Shown in pieces: positions 9,991 through 20,847 of a stretch of DNA of 64,000 nt. Position 1 is the stretch's first letter. Every line of letters begins with the position of its first letter. The stretch spans positions 89,911,421 through 89,975,420 of the forward strand of contig JALMGJ010000005.1 in NCBI GenBank assembly GCA_023362775.1, read 5' to 3'. The position numbers were made by a program, and so were the translations under genes. The DNA comes from Charina bottae. Lineage: Eukaryota; Chordata; Lepidosauria; Squamata; Charinaidae. A model generated the notes under the pieces. It searched no databases, had not been told where the DNA came from, and saw only the letters and a list, made by a program, of their open reading frames with translations.

Positions 9991-10775
9991 GAACCTAAAT
10001 ATATACAGTAAGCAGAAAGAAACTAACCTGGGGAAGTTTTACTAGGGCAAAAATGTACTGGTGAACAAACATGTTTTTAGATCTGCACAGCTGCAGAGAA
10101 AAGTACTTTTTAAAACAAGGAATTGGGAACCACCCTTTTTATGTCTTCTCCCAATTACAACACTCACAAAGTATTGGGGTGTACTTTGCATATACTGTAT
10201 GTTCTAAACAAAGCAAATGTTGCTTTGTGCTGATTGTAATACATCCTTTGCTTTCCAAGTACATCTTAATATTTGGACAAGTGTATTTTAATTTGTTCCG
10301 ATCAATTACAGAATGCTATCAGAAAATAGAAGCTTAAGAGCAAAGGTTGCTTCAGGTTAATATCTGCAGAAGGTGGTAGTGCTACAGAAAGCAGAAATCC
10401 AAAGGACAATACATTTTCTAAAGATGGTTAGACTTTCTGCAATGCGTTCTTTGCAGTTTCTTGAAATCAGTGTAATGCATGTTACAATAAACACTTATGC
10501 AATCCAGTTGTATTGGACAGTCGTAGAGTTCTTACTAAATATAGATGAAATGTCTTGACTAAAATGCACATGGAGCTATTTAAAAGAAAACAAAAACAAG
10601 GAAAATGTTATAAAGCAAGAGTGCAAGAACAACAATACAGAGTCAGGTAAATGCTGGAAGCTGAAAAATCCTCAATAGCCAAAAGTTTTAGCTGCAATAG
10701 TTAGGGATTTGAGAGATGATTAGTTATGACTGAGAAGATTAATATCAAAGATCTTCGTTGTTTAACCATGCTATA
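9991..10775. other. Intergenic, nothing assigned
   Basis: AT-rich. No ORF shows coding character and no recognisable repeat was found. Confidence 0.5.
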
Positions 10776-10780
10776 ATGCA

Positions 10781-10810
<30 letters not shown>
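10781..10810. repeat. (CTG)n microsatellite
   Basis: About nine uninterrupted CTG/TGC units at the 3' border of a minus-strand SINE; probably grown from the SINE tail. Confidence 0.9.
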
Positions 10811-10812
<2 letters not shown>

Positions 10813-11038
10813 TTATGGTCCTTCAAGTCAATCATGACTCCTGGGGACTACGTGAAAAGGTCCACACAATTTTCTTAGCAACATTTTGGAACTGGTCAGC
10901 CAGAGCCTTCTTCCTAGGTCTGAAAGAGAACAACTGACCCAAAGTCCTCCAGCTTTTTTTCATGCTTAAAGGAGGCCTAGAACGTAGGTCTCCTCGCTTC
11001 TAGTCCTTTAAGCACTATACCAAACCGGCTTTGCTTAA
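10811..11038 (-). mobile_element. tRNA-derived MIR/CORE-like SINE
   Basis: Read on the minus strand it starts GCCGGTTTGGTATAGTGCTT with the B-box-like GCGAGGAGACC region. It ends with a GTAGTCCCCAGGAGTCATGA block like that of the SINE at 44531-44750. It is a diverged copy. Confidence 0.6.
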
Positions 11039-11039
11039 A

Positions 11040-12700
11040 AGGGATTTGGATTCTGATCTTTTCTCTTGGTAAAAGCACACAGATGTTTCTTCCCTCTTGC
11101 CTCTAATTGGAAGCCTGGCTAATCTTGCTGACTTTTGACAACTAGGAACAGCTGCAATCAGGTACAGGCCCAATGGCTGGGGCTACCATGTTTATCCGTG
11201 GAGTGTGTTTATTTGGACCCTTTCCACTGCAGCTATTCCTCAATTCCTAGAGCAGCATGCAAAGCTTATGACCGTACTAGGATCTGCAAAGATTCATACA
11301 GGGCAGGTTCTGCCATAGTCCAACAGCCTGCGGCCCTCTGAGTAATGGAGAGGGCAAATTCTGCCATCCCAGGAAAACTTCAAAAAGAAGTTGAATATTT
11401 TTTTGTTGGGAATGGGGAATAAACTCCTTGCAGCCAGTCCTTCATAGACTGATGGGTGAGGACAAGAAAGTCTTCACTTTCTTTTAGCTTTGGTCATCTT
11501 CTTGAAAGGAAGAGATCTCCATTCCCTTGGGTGGTGGATATACAACAGCTATATGGCTCTTCTTCCATTTTCAACTGAATTGTATTTCTGAAGATTATCT
11601 CTTTATAAATATTTAGCATTTAGGTTGGCTTCATAGGTTTCAGTAAGCTGTGTTTGCTTAAACATGGTTTGTGGGACAAGCCACAATGATGGCTTCACAT
11701 ATGCATGCTAAGCCAAAATAAAACAAATTAACTCAGTCATACAATATATACAATTTGCTCTTTATATTTTCCCCACGTCTCTCAGTCTCAACCCCAAGTG
11801 ATTTGATTTATAATCATATTCATGCAAATGATAACATGGAACATATAGTAGTTCACAGACGTTTTTGCTATAATAAATTAGTTTTTAAAACCTGTAAAAC
11901 TCCCTGAAGCTCTTATTAAAATTCTCAAGTTCCTTTACTATTTACTAAATTCTCAAGTTCCTTTACTATTGTACAACTTTATTTTTTGTGTGTAGATGAA
12001 CAGAATTTGGTAAATTGCGTGTTTCACCATTTTTCAAAAACAATTCCGAGGTGATTTTCTCTTGCTAGTAAATCTTTCCAATATGTTCCAGGTGTTAGTG
12101 CTTCCTAAACGCAGGTCCTTTAAAAAGCAGCAACTGAATTCCATCACCGGCTTCGCTAAAGGCAAGGGTGAGGTTAGCTTTTCAGTCGTCAGCAGGAGAT
12201 GAAAGCTTGCTAAAAAGTTAGTCTCAGGATTTCATCCCTTTGCACAAGACTCTTAATCCTACCTGTGCTAAGAAGATGCCTGTGTTCTCACAACACACCA
12301 TGCAGAAATACATCAGAACAGAGTTTAGCATAAAGTTCTACCCCAAGACAATAGCTTGATACTCCAGAGGACTTTAACCAACTGCCCCGCTGGATTTTAG
12401 CCAAGTTTAGCATGCTGTGTGAACAGTGCCTCTGAGTTTTGCTTTCTTTTTCAGCACTTCCCCTTAGAGGTGTGTACAGGGAGTTGTGTGAAATGGGTCT
12501 TAAAGAGGTAGGGTGGAAATGAAGCCTTCCCGTGCTTGGTCCATGGCAGGATGCAACTGATCTGACCAGGGTTGGTTTTTTTTTTTTATGGTTGGTCAAA
12601 ACATGAAATAAAAGCCAGCAATGCCAACATTCAGTCAAAATGGGAAGTGATAGTCATTGGGCTTCTGCAAAGGAGACTGGGCACAGACTAACAAAAGTGT
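11040..12700. other. Intergenic; one short direct duplication
   Basis: At about 11921-11969 the phrase ATTCTCAAGTTCCTTTACTA occurs twice, 29 bases apart. No gene or mobile element was recognised in the rest. Confidence 0.5.
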
Positions 12701-12705
12701 TCAGG

Positions 12706-12772
12706 TTATTCTATTCTATTCTATTCTATTCTATTCTATTCTATTCTATTCTATTCTATTCTATTCTATTCT
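12706..12772. repeat. (ATTCT)n = (AATAG)n pentanucleotide array
   Basis: About 13 nearly perfect 5-bp units. AATAG-type arrays have been reported as unusually abundant in colubroid snakes, so this supports a snake host. Confidence 0.95.
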
Positions 12773-13725
12773 TATATTTTAATAACCACTGGGGCAGTTC
12801 TGGTGCCAGGATGGGAAGGCTGGCCTACCCTATCCTTACAACCAGTACAAAACAAACAGCCCTTTTCATATGTTAGATATCATTGTTTTTAGTGGCTCCT
12901 TTTATCTTTCTCATACTGCATAGTAGTCTTTTTTTCCTCTTTCTTATCCGGTGATAAAATGCTTTATTTTCCCCAAATTTGTATTGTTAATGAATTAACT
13001 GCAGCTATTTCACTTATCGTTGGCTCATTATCTTTCAGAAGACAGGCCCTTTTATGGATGATAATGGGCAAAAGAAAATGGAACAGACAGAACTAAAAAG
13101 TGAGATCCTGCAAGGAACGCTTCTGAGAGTGAAGATTTTTATCTCAGTCATTGAAAACCCTAGCATTAGCGAACGGCAATGGCAAAGGATCCAATGATGG
13201 ATGGTGGCAAAAAGAAGCAGATGGATCTGCAAAGAGATGCTGAAGGATCTCCAGAATGGATGAAAAGGCAATAAGCAAGTGATACACACGTTGAGGCTAA
13301 ATATTTTAATTACATGGCTCTATGTAAAAAAATGTGGTCTGATAATAATTGACCCACAAGGGCATTTTAGATACAACATATTCAGTGAAAGTGTGCATCC
13401 TGAAACAAGAAACAAGATGCAATCTGCATCTTTTGTACCTGGATACAAATGCCAGGTTATGTTTGCTTTTTAAAATACCATTCCACAAAGACATGCAATA
13501 TGAGGAATCTACTTCACAGGTGATTTTGTTTTTTTAAGAACATAAAAGATGCTAAACTATCCCTCTCCATAATCCAGGGCAGGGTATTGTTACAAGGGTC
13601 AATTCTTCCTTCACACACATATACACCACACCCCATATTATTTTCCCAGCTGAAATCATCTCTAGTCATAGACTGTTTTCTCTATGTGGCAGAACTTTTG
13701 AGCCTGTAGAATTAATAGTGGCTTA
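12773..13725. other. Intergenic, nothing assigned
   Basis: No gene or named repeat recognised. Confidence 0.5.
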
Positions 13726-13735
13726 TGAGTAGGGC

Positions 13736-14070
13736 GAGGGGCGTGGTGGCTCAGTGGGTAAGATGCCAGGCTTGTCGATCGGAAGATCGCAAGTTCGGAG
13801 GTTCAAATCCCTAGCCCTGCGTGCGGAGTGAGCTCCCGCACTAGCTCCAGCTCTTGCCAACCTAGCAATTCGAAAGCATGCAAATGCAAGTAGATGAATA
13901 GGTACCACTTCGGTGGGTAGGTAACAGCGTTCTGCGTGTGTCATGCGACCACATGACCGTGGAAGTGTCTTCGGACAACGCTGGCTCTTCGGCTAACAAA
14001 CAGAGATGAGCACCGGCCCCTAGAGTCGGACACGACTGCACAAATATGCGGGGGGAACCTTTACCTTTAC
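13736..14070 (+). mobile_element. Sauria SINE, full length
   Basis: It has a tRNA-like head (GCGTGGTGGCTCAGTGGGTA with the B box GGTTCAAATCC), the body GAAAGCATGCAAATGCAAGT, and the tail GAGTCGGACACGACTGCAC ending in ACCTTTACCTTTAC. A 9-bp target duplication GAGTAGGGC flanks it at 13727-13735 and 14071-14079. Sauria SINEs are restricted to squamates and are thought to be mobilised by BovB-type LINEs, fragments of which are present here. Confidence 0.95.
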
Positions 14071-14127
14071 GAGTAGGGCAGCTTAATCTTTCTCCTCCTC
14101 CTCCTCCTCCTCCTAGTGGAAGCCTTA

Positions 14128-14445
14128 TGTAAGGCGCTCCTGCGGATGGCTATAATCTCTCTGAACTAAAGTAACTCCCAGGCACCAGGGTTCTTAGAAG
14201 CAGAAGAGTTTATTATAGAATACAGGAGTTCGCTCTAGCATGGACAAAGACTGGAATGCAGGTAACAGGAACAGCAAGCACCTTTAAACCTTTCCCTCCC
14301 CCAGTGTCCTTTGCTGCGTGCCCATGAGGTCAGTCTGTCGGTTGTCTAGGCAACGCTCGGCCAGATGTGTGCGAGCGATCTTCCAGTCTCCTGATGAGCT
14401 CTTTGTCTGCTTGCCTTTTTGGCAGAGATCGGGTGATCTCTGACA
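14128..14445 (-). mobile_element. Solo LTR of an endogenous retrovirus
   Basis: 318 bp with TGTAAGG...TGACA termini (TG/CA), flanked by a perfect 5-bp target duplication CCTTA (14123-14127 and 14446-14450). A reverse-strand AATAAACTCT poly(A) signal at about 14210 gives the minus orientation. No internal retroviral sequence adjoins it, so the internal part was lost by LTR-LTR recombination. It differs from the LTR at 20848. Confidence 0.8.
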
Positions 14446-14689
14446 CCTTATGCTAAGGAAATCTGCCTACTTTCATGGTCTTACACAATTCAGTTCCATT
14501 ATGGAAGAGTCTTACATCCAAGTATTGAATGGTTCGCCCCTGGTAGAATATTTATTAAAGATGGGGAAATGGAGAAATGTTAAGACAAGCAGGCAAACAC
14601 TGGTGGAACAAGGTAGTGGCTTGAATCTGACCCTTGGCTGGGAATGAATGGTTGTTGACAGAAACGAAACTGACAATGTATAAAGAACA

Positions 14690-14830
14690 AAAAATCAGAA
14701 GTAGACTGGTAGCATCTTTTCTGACTAAAACATTTTATAAAAAGGCATACAAGTTTGCAGCTCATGAAAGCTTGTGCCCTTAATAGCATTTGTTAGTTGG
14801 AACAAGTGCTACCAGATGCCTTCAGATTTT
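14690..14830. repeat. Dispersed repeat, shared with about 9.46 kb
   Basis: Same block order as the element at 9460-9570 but longer at its right end. Family not identified. Confidence 0.5.
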
Positions 14831-15495
14831 TTGCTATCGTAAACCAAGATGCCTCTCCTCTTACAATGTGTGTAAGAAGACTAATCTGCCTAATTGGTTA
14901 TAAGGAAGTGAGAGTTGATATGTCAGGTCAAACATCAAAGTCAAGTTGAAGGCAGTGGGAATGGGGTACTTAAGAAAGGGTGTGGGAAAATAGGGAGGGA
15001 GAGGTCAGGAGTGAATGGATGCTTGGAGAATGTGGATTGAACAGAAAAGAGAGGGACGAGGAGAAATAAGTACATTAAGTGGCTTGGTGAGATATAGAGA
15101 ATGAACAAGGATCAAAACAAATAGATGAAGGAAGGGGAACCCCAAGAAAGTCATTGCAGGATGGAGTGGATGAAATCCTCAGAGAGAGAGGTAAGAAGTT
15201 TAAAGAAGAAAAGGCAGTGATGAGAGCAAGGATGGAAAGCTACAGACAGGGACAGTAAACCATGTTTCCATAAACTAGATTTACCAATATTTTCTCCTCC
15301 TCCTCCCTTAATTTCTTTGGCTTACCATTTCTTATTCCCTTGTGGCAACTTTGCCTAAAATTGCTTGCACCGAAGGGAACGGTGCAATGGATATATTACC
15401 TATGTAAAGGGAAAAGTAATTTCTGGAATGATTCCCTTTAGAAACCTCTAGTAGGAGGGTCCACAGCATTATAAGCCAAGACATTCTTTCAAACC
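14831..15495. other. Intergenic, purine-rich, nothing assigned
   Basis: A G/A-rich stretch (14880-15250) without coding signs or recognisable repeats lies next to the broken end of the provirus. Confidence 0.45.
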
Positions 15496-15559
15496 CCAAA
15501 TGTCAGAATCCGGATCCCTAACGAGCTTGATGGGAGGCCAAGGCAGGAAGGGGGCTGTG

Positions 15560-16370
15560 ATCTTGGACTGCTGGTTTGACGTGTGTCCAATGAAGCCAGG
15601 TGTTTCGTTCAGCAACCTGAACTGCTGTTTGTGTTGTCAAAAGGATATCCACACCCAATCACCTGGTTCAAAAGGATGAAGAGTTTCTTCCAATGGCAAG
15701 GTCTGGAGTAGAGCACTTCATTTCCATAAAGATCGCAAGTACCTGCACATAGAGAGGAGATAAGAAAATAACGTAGAATCCCCCCTCTCTAGGTGAAGGG
15801 AGTGGGGATCCAGGCCTTTTGAAACATCTGGTGACCTGCCAAAAAGCAACTCAAATGGGGATAATCCCACATCTTTTCAAGGTCGGGTACATAAGTGAAA
15901 TAAAGCGATAGGCAATACCTGGGGCCACTTTAAATGCGTCTCCTGGCATAATTTTCCTAGCAATGTCTTGAGTTCCCTGTTAGCCCATTCCACCCCCCAC
16001 CCCGAAGATTGAGGATGATAAGGGACATGCAAGTTCTGTGTGATGCCTAAAGCTTGCAGGATGTGAGTAATCACGTGTGCCGCAAAGTGTTGGCCGCGGT
16101 CCATATCTAAGACAGAGGATGCCGTATCGGGGAACGATGTGCTTCAGCAGGTGTCTTGCAGTTTCAATTGCGGTAGCATGTCGACAAGGGAAGGCTTCAA
16201 TCCAGTGTGTAAGTTGGTCTCTGCAAACAAGTACATGTTCAAAGCCATTTGCCTTAGGTAATTGAATATAGTCTAGCTGTAATTTTTTTTTCAAAAGGTC
16301 TTTGGGCCAAGGGTCTCCCTCCCTTATGGATCTTTTGTCTTGAGGAAGCATTGTTAGCTTGGCAAGTGAG
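15560..16370 (-). pseudogene. Retroviral integrase remnant (core and C-terminal domain)
   Basis: Two overlapping frames on the minus strand carry the integrase catalytic core (GFEHVLVCRDQLTHWIEAF and a PYHPQSSG motif before the glutamate region). Further down, around 15600-15690, is a C-terminal PGDWVW and WTHVKP-like segment. A frame change separates the two halves of the core and stops interrupt the C-terminal domain. This is a dead copy. Confidence 0.8.
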
Positions 16371-16381
16371 ACATGTTCGTG

Positions 16382-17029
16382 CTACTTTTTCAGCTTCCAT
16401 GTAAACCCCAGGCGCATACTATACCCATCGCACGATATCCACAATGGCCTGGTCCCACAGTGGCCCTTTGCATGAATCTGTTGACAAAGAAGGTGTAACA
16501 AACATCTAGGGGCTAAGGGTCTTCCATCCGGTACCCTCCAGAATCCATCAGAAAAAGTTGCCTCACAGTTTGCCTGCCACTGTTCCACCTTCCCCCTCTC
16601 AACAAAATTGTCGTATGGAAGAGACAATTGAAGATGAAACTCTGCAGCTGTGACAGAGAGAGAGAGAGGCTGCAGGGCGGCCCATTTCGCTGTAGCATCG
16701 GTGAAAGCATTCCCCTTTGTAACCAGGGAGACGTCCTGTTGATGTGCAAGGCAGTGCACTACGGCCAGAGCCTCAGGGAGCATAATGGCTTTGAAAAGGA
16801 AGGTTATGAGGGTAGCATGAGCAATGGGGGCACCAGAAGAAGTAAGGAAGCCCCGCTGTTTCCACAGGGCTCCTGTAGCATGGCAAACCCCAAAGGCATA
16901 TTCAGAGTCCATGTAGATCGTCACACAGAGGGTGCGGGCAGCCTTGCAAGCCTTGGTCAGGGCAATGAGTTCTGCGGCTTGGGCACCGTGGGAAGGGGAA
17001 AGTCCAAAATCAATCCATTGGGAGTACAT
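16382..17029 (-). pseudogene. Retroviral RNase H and start of integrase zinc domain
   Basis: An open stretch of 215 codons. It contains an RNase H domain (AAELIALTKA, then an IYMDSEYAFG motif with the catalytic DS, a KQRGFL motif, and an ALADAT-like NAFTDATAKWAA end) and then the first part of the integrase N-terminal region. The ORF begins immediately after the end of the protease, with no polymerase palm or fingers sequence between them. Confidence 0.85.
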
Positions 17030-17039
17030 TTAATAGTGG

Positions 17040-17420
17040 CCCCGAGTTTACAGAGTAAATCACGACCTAGGAGAAAAACAGGAGATTCAGAACAAACAGT
17101 AAAAGCATGTTCAACAGTGAGAGGACCCACCTCTACTGTTAAGGGGTCAGTAACATTTACAGGAATGATCCCCCAACCCCAATAATATGATCAGAAATCC
17201 CAGAAAGAACAGTAGGGGAAGAGGGAGGGTGAGTTAGTAAGGATGCAGTGGCCCCAGTATCAACCAGGCAGTGATACTGTTGACCACCTATAGTTAAAGG
17301 AAGAAAAGGTTCTCCTCCAGGTCCAGAATGTATAGGTAACATGAGTGCACTCAAGGGTAAGGTCGCTTGTAGAGCCAGCTGGTTGAGAAGAATCAGCGAC
17401 AGGCAAAACTGGATACACAT
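17040..17420 (-). pseudogene. Retroviral protease remnant
   Basis: The minus strand carries the aspartic protease active site LVDTGATASLL with upstream GEPFLPLTIGGQ, and further on a LLGRDLL motif that marks the protease C-terminal part. It passes from there straight into RNase H. Confidence 0.8.
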
Positions 17421-18210
17421 GAGAAGGTTCTGGAGGGAAAGGTGTGTGGGTCAAAACGTATCTCTCAAGGGCTCTAAGATATGTGTTTGCAAACACAAAA
17501 ATATATGGGGTGGTTCCCAAATGTATAACTTTACGTTTGTGCAGCAGGATCACCCCTATTTTCATCCTGCTACTTTATTAGTTGGTCCAGGTGTTGAGGT
17601 CACAGCAACAAAGCACAGTGGAAACATAACAATTTCCTTTCTTTTTCCCCTCTGTGATTCACTCCACATCAACTCTCTCCCAAGCCATCTCAACATCACA
17701 AATACATTCCTGTATCTCCATCTTCACTTCATTCAACTTACTCTCACCCAACTTACAATATTCTTTCCTCACATTCCCATCTCTTACTTCCATACAGATC
17801 AAATTGGTTACCTACTTACAGCAGAAGTAACATGCAAAGAGGCAAACAATAGATCTGCAAACAACAAATTATTTTCCAACACCCTCCCAAAGTCTCGGTC
17901 TTTAAATTGAAAAAACAAAAATAAGTTGAAACAGTATTTCGGTGTTTTGGCAGAGCTCCATCAGGTTTTGTCTGGGAGCAGGCAGCAGACACAGCATAGG
18001 AGCTGATTTCTTCTTCGCCTCTTCTGTCCTTCGGTAGCAAACAGTCAGTGAAACAGTCAGTGGGAGGGGGAACCTCAAGGAGAGTAGGCACACAAAAAGA
18101 AATGACAGGAGAAAGCTATGTAGATGTCAGGAACAGAAGGCTGTCCTTGCAGGGTCTCCTCTCTTTCTAAACACTTTTCTGGAGAGACAGCAGCCAGCCA
18201 ACCACTCACA
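17421..18210 (-). other. Unassigned internal part of the provirus
   Basis: It should correspond to gag capsid/nucleocapsid, but no motif (for example a zinc knuckle) is recognisable. The + strand at 17640-17815 is strikingly poor in G. Confidence 0.4.
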
Positions 18211-18218
18211 AGGGACAT

Positions 18219-18861
18219 TTATTTATTTAATTTATTCCCCGCCCATCTCCCATGCAAGGGACTCTGGGCGGGTTACAATAATTAAAATTTAAAAAATTTA
18301 AAAAACAATACAAAAAGAAGATATATAAAAATATATCCAATATAAAATAAAATAAATAAGATCCAAGATGGCTTGAGGACCGTAGCACAGATCACCTACG
18401 GGGCCAACCAACCCCAGGAGGCACTACCGCCTCTGTCGTCCCAGGCCTGGCGGCAGAGCCAGGTCTTAATGGCCTTCCGAAAGGCCAGGAGTGAAGGGGC
18501 CAGTCTCACCTCCGGGGGCAAGATGTTCCATAAAGCGGGCGCTGTCGCAGAGAAGGCACGCCTCCTGGACCCCGCTAGATGGAATTCTCTTGTTGAGGGG
18601 GTCCGAAGCATGCCCTCTCTGCATGCACGGGTGGGGCGGGCCGACGTCATCGGGACGAGACGGTCCCTCAGGTACCCTGGCCCTATGACATATAGGGCTT
18701 TAAAGGTAATCACCAACACCTTGAATTGGACCCGGAAGCAAACTGGCAACCAATGCAGCTTGCGTAGCAGAGGTGTTACATGTGCCGATCTTATGGCACC
18801 CATAACTGCTCGCGCCGCCGCATTCTGTACCAGCTGAAGCTTCCGGATACTCTTCAAGTGT
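18219..18861 (-). mobile_element. CR1/L2-like LINE, 5'-truncated, inside the provirus
   Basis: The minus strand encodes the C-terminus of a LINE reverse transcriptase in one open frame. Motifs include KLQLVQNAAARAVMG, LLRKLHWLPV, APALWNILPPEVR and LAFRKAIKTWL, then a GGGCGGG and ATTT-rich 3' end. An 8-bp duplication AGGGACAT flanks it (18211-18218 and 18862-18869), showing it inserted into the retroviral sequence. It is the best-preserved of the family here and serves as the reference for the shorter tails. Confidence 0.9.
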
Positions 18862-18869
18862 AGGGACAT

Positions 18870-19940
18870 ACCTCAAGTTAGCAGAAAGGATTTCCTAGCT
18901 GAGTGAAAGAGAGCTTACAACTGATTAGTTTACACACTTTTTCAAACATCAAACACCATACCACACAATCAGGGCACACACAAGCCTTTCCCATGACATC
19001 CATCAGTTTAATTCATGCTTTACTTATTGTAAAAGGAAAGGAGAAAAGTTAGGATCCCATGTCAGTCAGAACACACACTCCTTCTCCCAAGTCCCATCAA
19101 GCACAGCCAACCAGGGCACATACAGTCTTCAGTTCCTTACTTGCAACTAGGAAATCAGACAAACAGCCCTGATCAGCAAACAGGAGATTTATACAAACTT
19201 ACACACACATAAGTGTAGCCCAGTTGGAGTTAAAAAAAACATAATGAAAACCAAACCAGGGGAGATAGAAACACACACAGATAGAAAGAGCTTCTCATGT
19301 ATACACACACAACCTTTCACAGGAAATCAATTTTCTTCCCCCTTTCCCTTTCCAAAGGTGGCAAACATTCAAGATGGCATGTACATATCATACAATAAAG
19401 ATTATATGGTAAACAACAAACAACCTCACCTTTCTTCTTGTATGTACTCAACTTAGAAAACAAACACAAAACTTACACAACTACAGGAAGTGCAAATAAC
19501 TGGACACATGGCACGATCAAATCCCATGTCCAACTATTCACAGTAAATAACAGAAAGGGTTGCATAGCCAAAAAGTTGGAAGAGCCACAGCCTGGCCAGA
19601 GCTATGGATCTCCAAAAATTCGAAGCATTCCCTTACTGTGGAGAAATTTAGTTCCGTAAAGGGACAGACTCACATTTAACTCCTAAAGGGACAAACTGAC
19701 ATACATACATACATACATACATACATACAGTACATACATACATACATACATACATAAACACACAACCTGCACCATTTCCCTCAACAAATATAGATAGAAA
19801 TGTACAGACTAATACTTAACAAACAGAAAACATTTTGGTTACAGATACTTACACAAATATTTGAGCTTAACTGGCATGATCATGTTGTGTTTTAAAAGTC
19901 TTAAGTTTCTCATAGTGGAAAGTACCCAAGCTTGACCAGG
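18870..19940 (-). other. Unassigned gag-side remnant of the provirus
   Basis: No intact frame. The + strand is poor in G. A (CATA)n array lies at 19700-19757. At about 19880-19930 a degenerate second copy of part of the matrix region can be seen. Confidence 0.4.
19700..19757. repeat. (CATA)n microsatellite
   Basis: About 14 tetranucleotide units with one interruption (CAGTACATA). Confidence 0.95.
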
Positions 19941-19942
19941 GT

Positions 19943-20263
19943 TCACCTGACCACCTGGAGACTTCCTAACGAAGGTTGGGAATCAGGAGCACTGGCAATT
20001 GAGGGTGGGTCTGCAAGCTCATTCCAGCAATGCCAATAGGATAATTGATCAGGGTTATTTATTTTCAGCTGAAGTTTAAGAAGCTTCAATTTCTCACAGT
20101 GAAATGTACCCATAGGAGGCCAGATTGCATTACCGCTTGTGTCTAAATATTGAGTCCATCTTTTCTTCATTCCTGGCTGGGTGGGCAAAATCCCCTTATC
20201 CCAAGCCTTCAACAACGCCCCTAAGGGGGAAGATGGGGGTACCGTCGACTTAGTATTCCCCAT
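19943..20263 (-). pseudogene. Retroviral gag matrix (MA) fragment
   Basis: The minus strand opens with MGNTKS, an N-terminal glycine suited to myristoylation, then a matrix-like LLKAWDKGILP and WPPMGTFHCEKL. It is open for about 105 codons and then degenerates. It lies about 580 bp downstream of the LTR, as expected for gag. Confidence 0.75.
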
Positions 20264-20826
20264 AACCACTTGTGTCCCTAAGCATGGCACCGGTGCCCGT
20301 CAGATTTGGGGTGTGTCTAAACACCCAGAGACTCCCTATTAGAGTACCGACCCTCTGCGCGCTTCCAAGTCTTCAATTGCTTATTCACCTTTTTCTACTT
20401 TTAGCTCACAAGCGGTAATTGCCCAGTTATAGTTCATTCATGCATTCAATTGCAACCTGTCCGGGCACGTGTATTGCCCTGGTCCCACTGGCTATCCGAG
20501 TTACTCTGGTCAACGCCCAAAAGAGCTAGCAGAGGCCCGGGGGCGTCTTGAACCAGTTTGACACACAGCCCTGGTCGACAGTCGGGTTTTATAAAAGGAA
20601 TCAAGCATACACATTCACTGGGCTTATAAAAGGAATAAAATTTTCAGGTACTCACCCACTGTGGAGTTGTCCTAGGTTCATGCAATCAGCTGGCATAAAA
20701 AACCCAAAGTTCCCTTTACTACCCTCTGGGCGGTCCCACAGGAAAATCACAACCCTCTGGGCAAATGGCCCGGTGCCGGTAGGGCGTGTTATCCCCCTGG
20801 GACCCACTCCATTGGGTTAGCTCAGT

Positions 20827-20844
20827 AAAACATCTGGGGTGCCA
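20827..20844 (-). other. Candidate retroviral primer-binding site
   Basis: Immediately after the LTR end (ACA, then TTT on the minus strand) the sequence TGGCACCCCAGATGTTTT begins with TGG, the complement of a tRNA CCA end. I could not assign the tRNA. Confidence 0.5.
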
Positions 20845-20847
20845 AAA

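Noticed and set aside
13741..13815. tRNA gene
   Set aside because: The A- and B-box-like sequence is the tRNA-derived head of a Sauria SINE with a target duplication. The cloverleaf is degenerate and the body continues as SINE.
14450..15500. Retroviral env gene downstream of integrase
   Set aside because: No surface or transmembrane protein motif (for example a CX6CC or fusion-peptide region) was recognisable. The provirus seems truncated here.
15500..17420. Functional retroviral pol gene
   Set aside because: The reverse transcriptase is missing, and the protease, RNase H and integrase are split by stops and frame changes.
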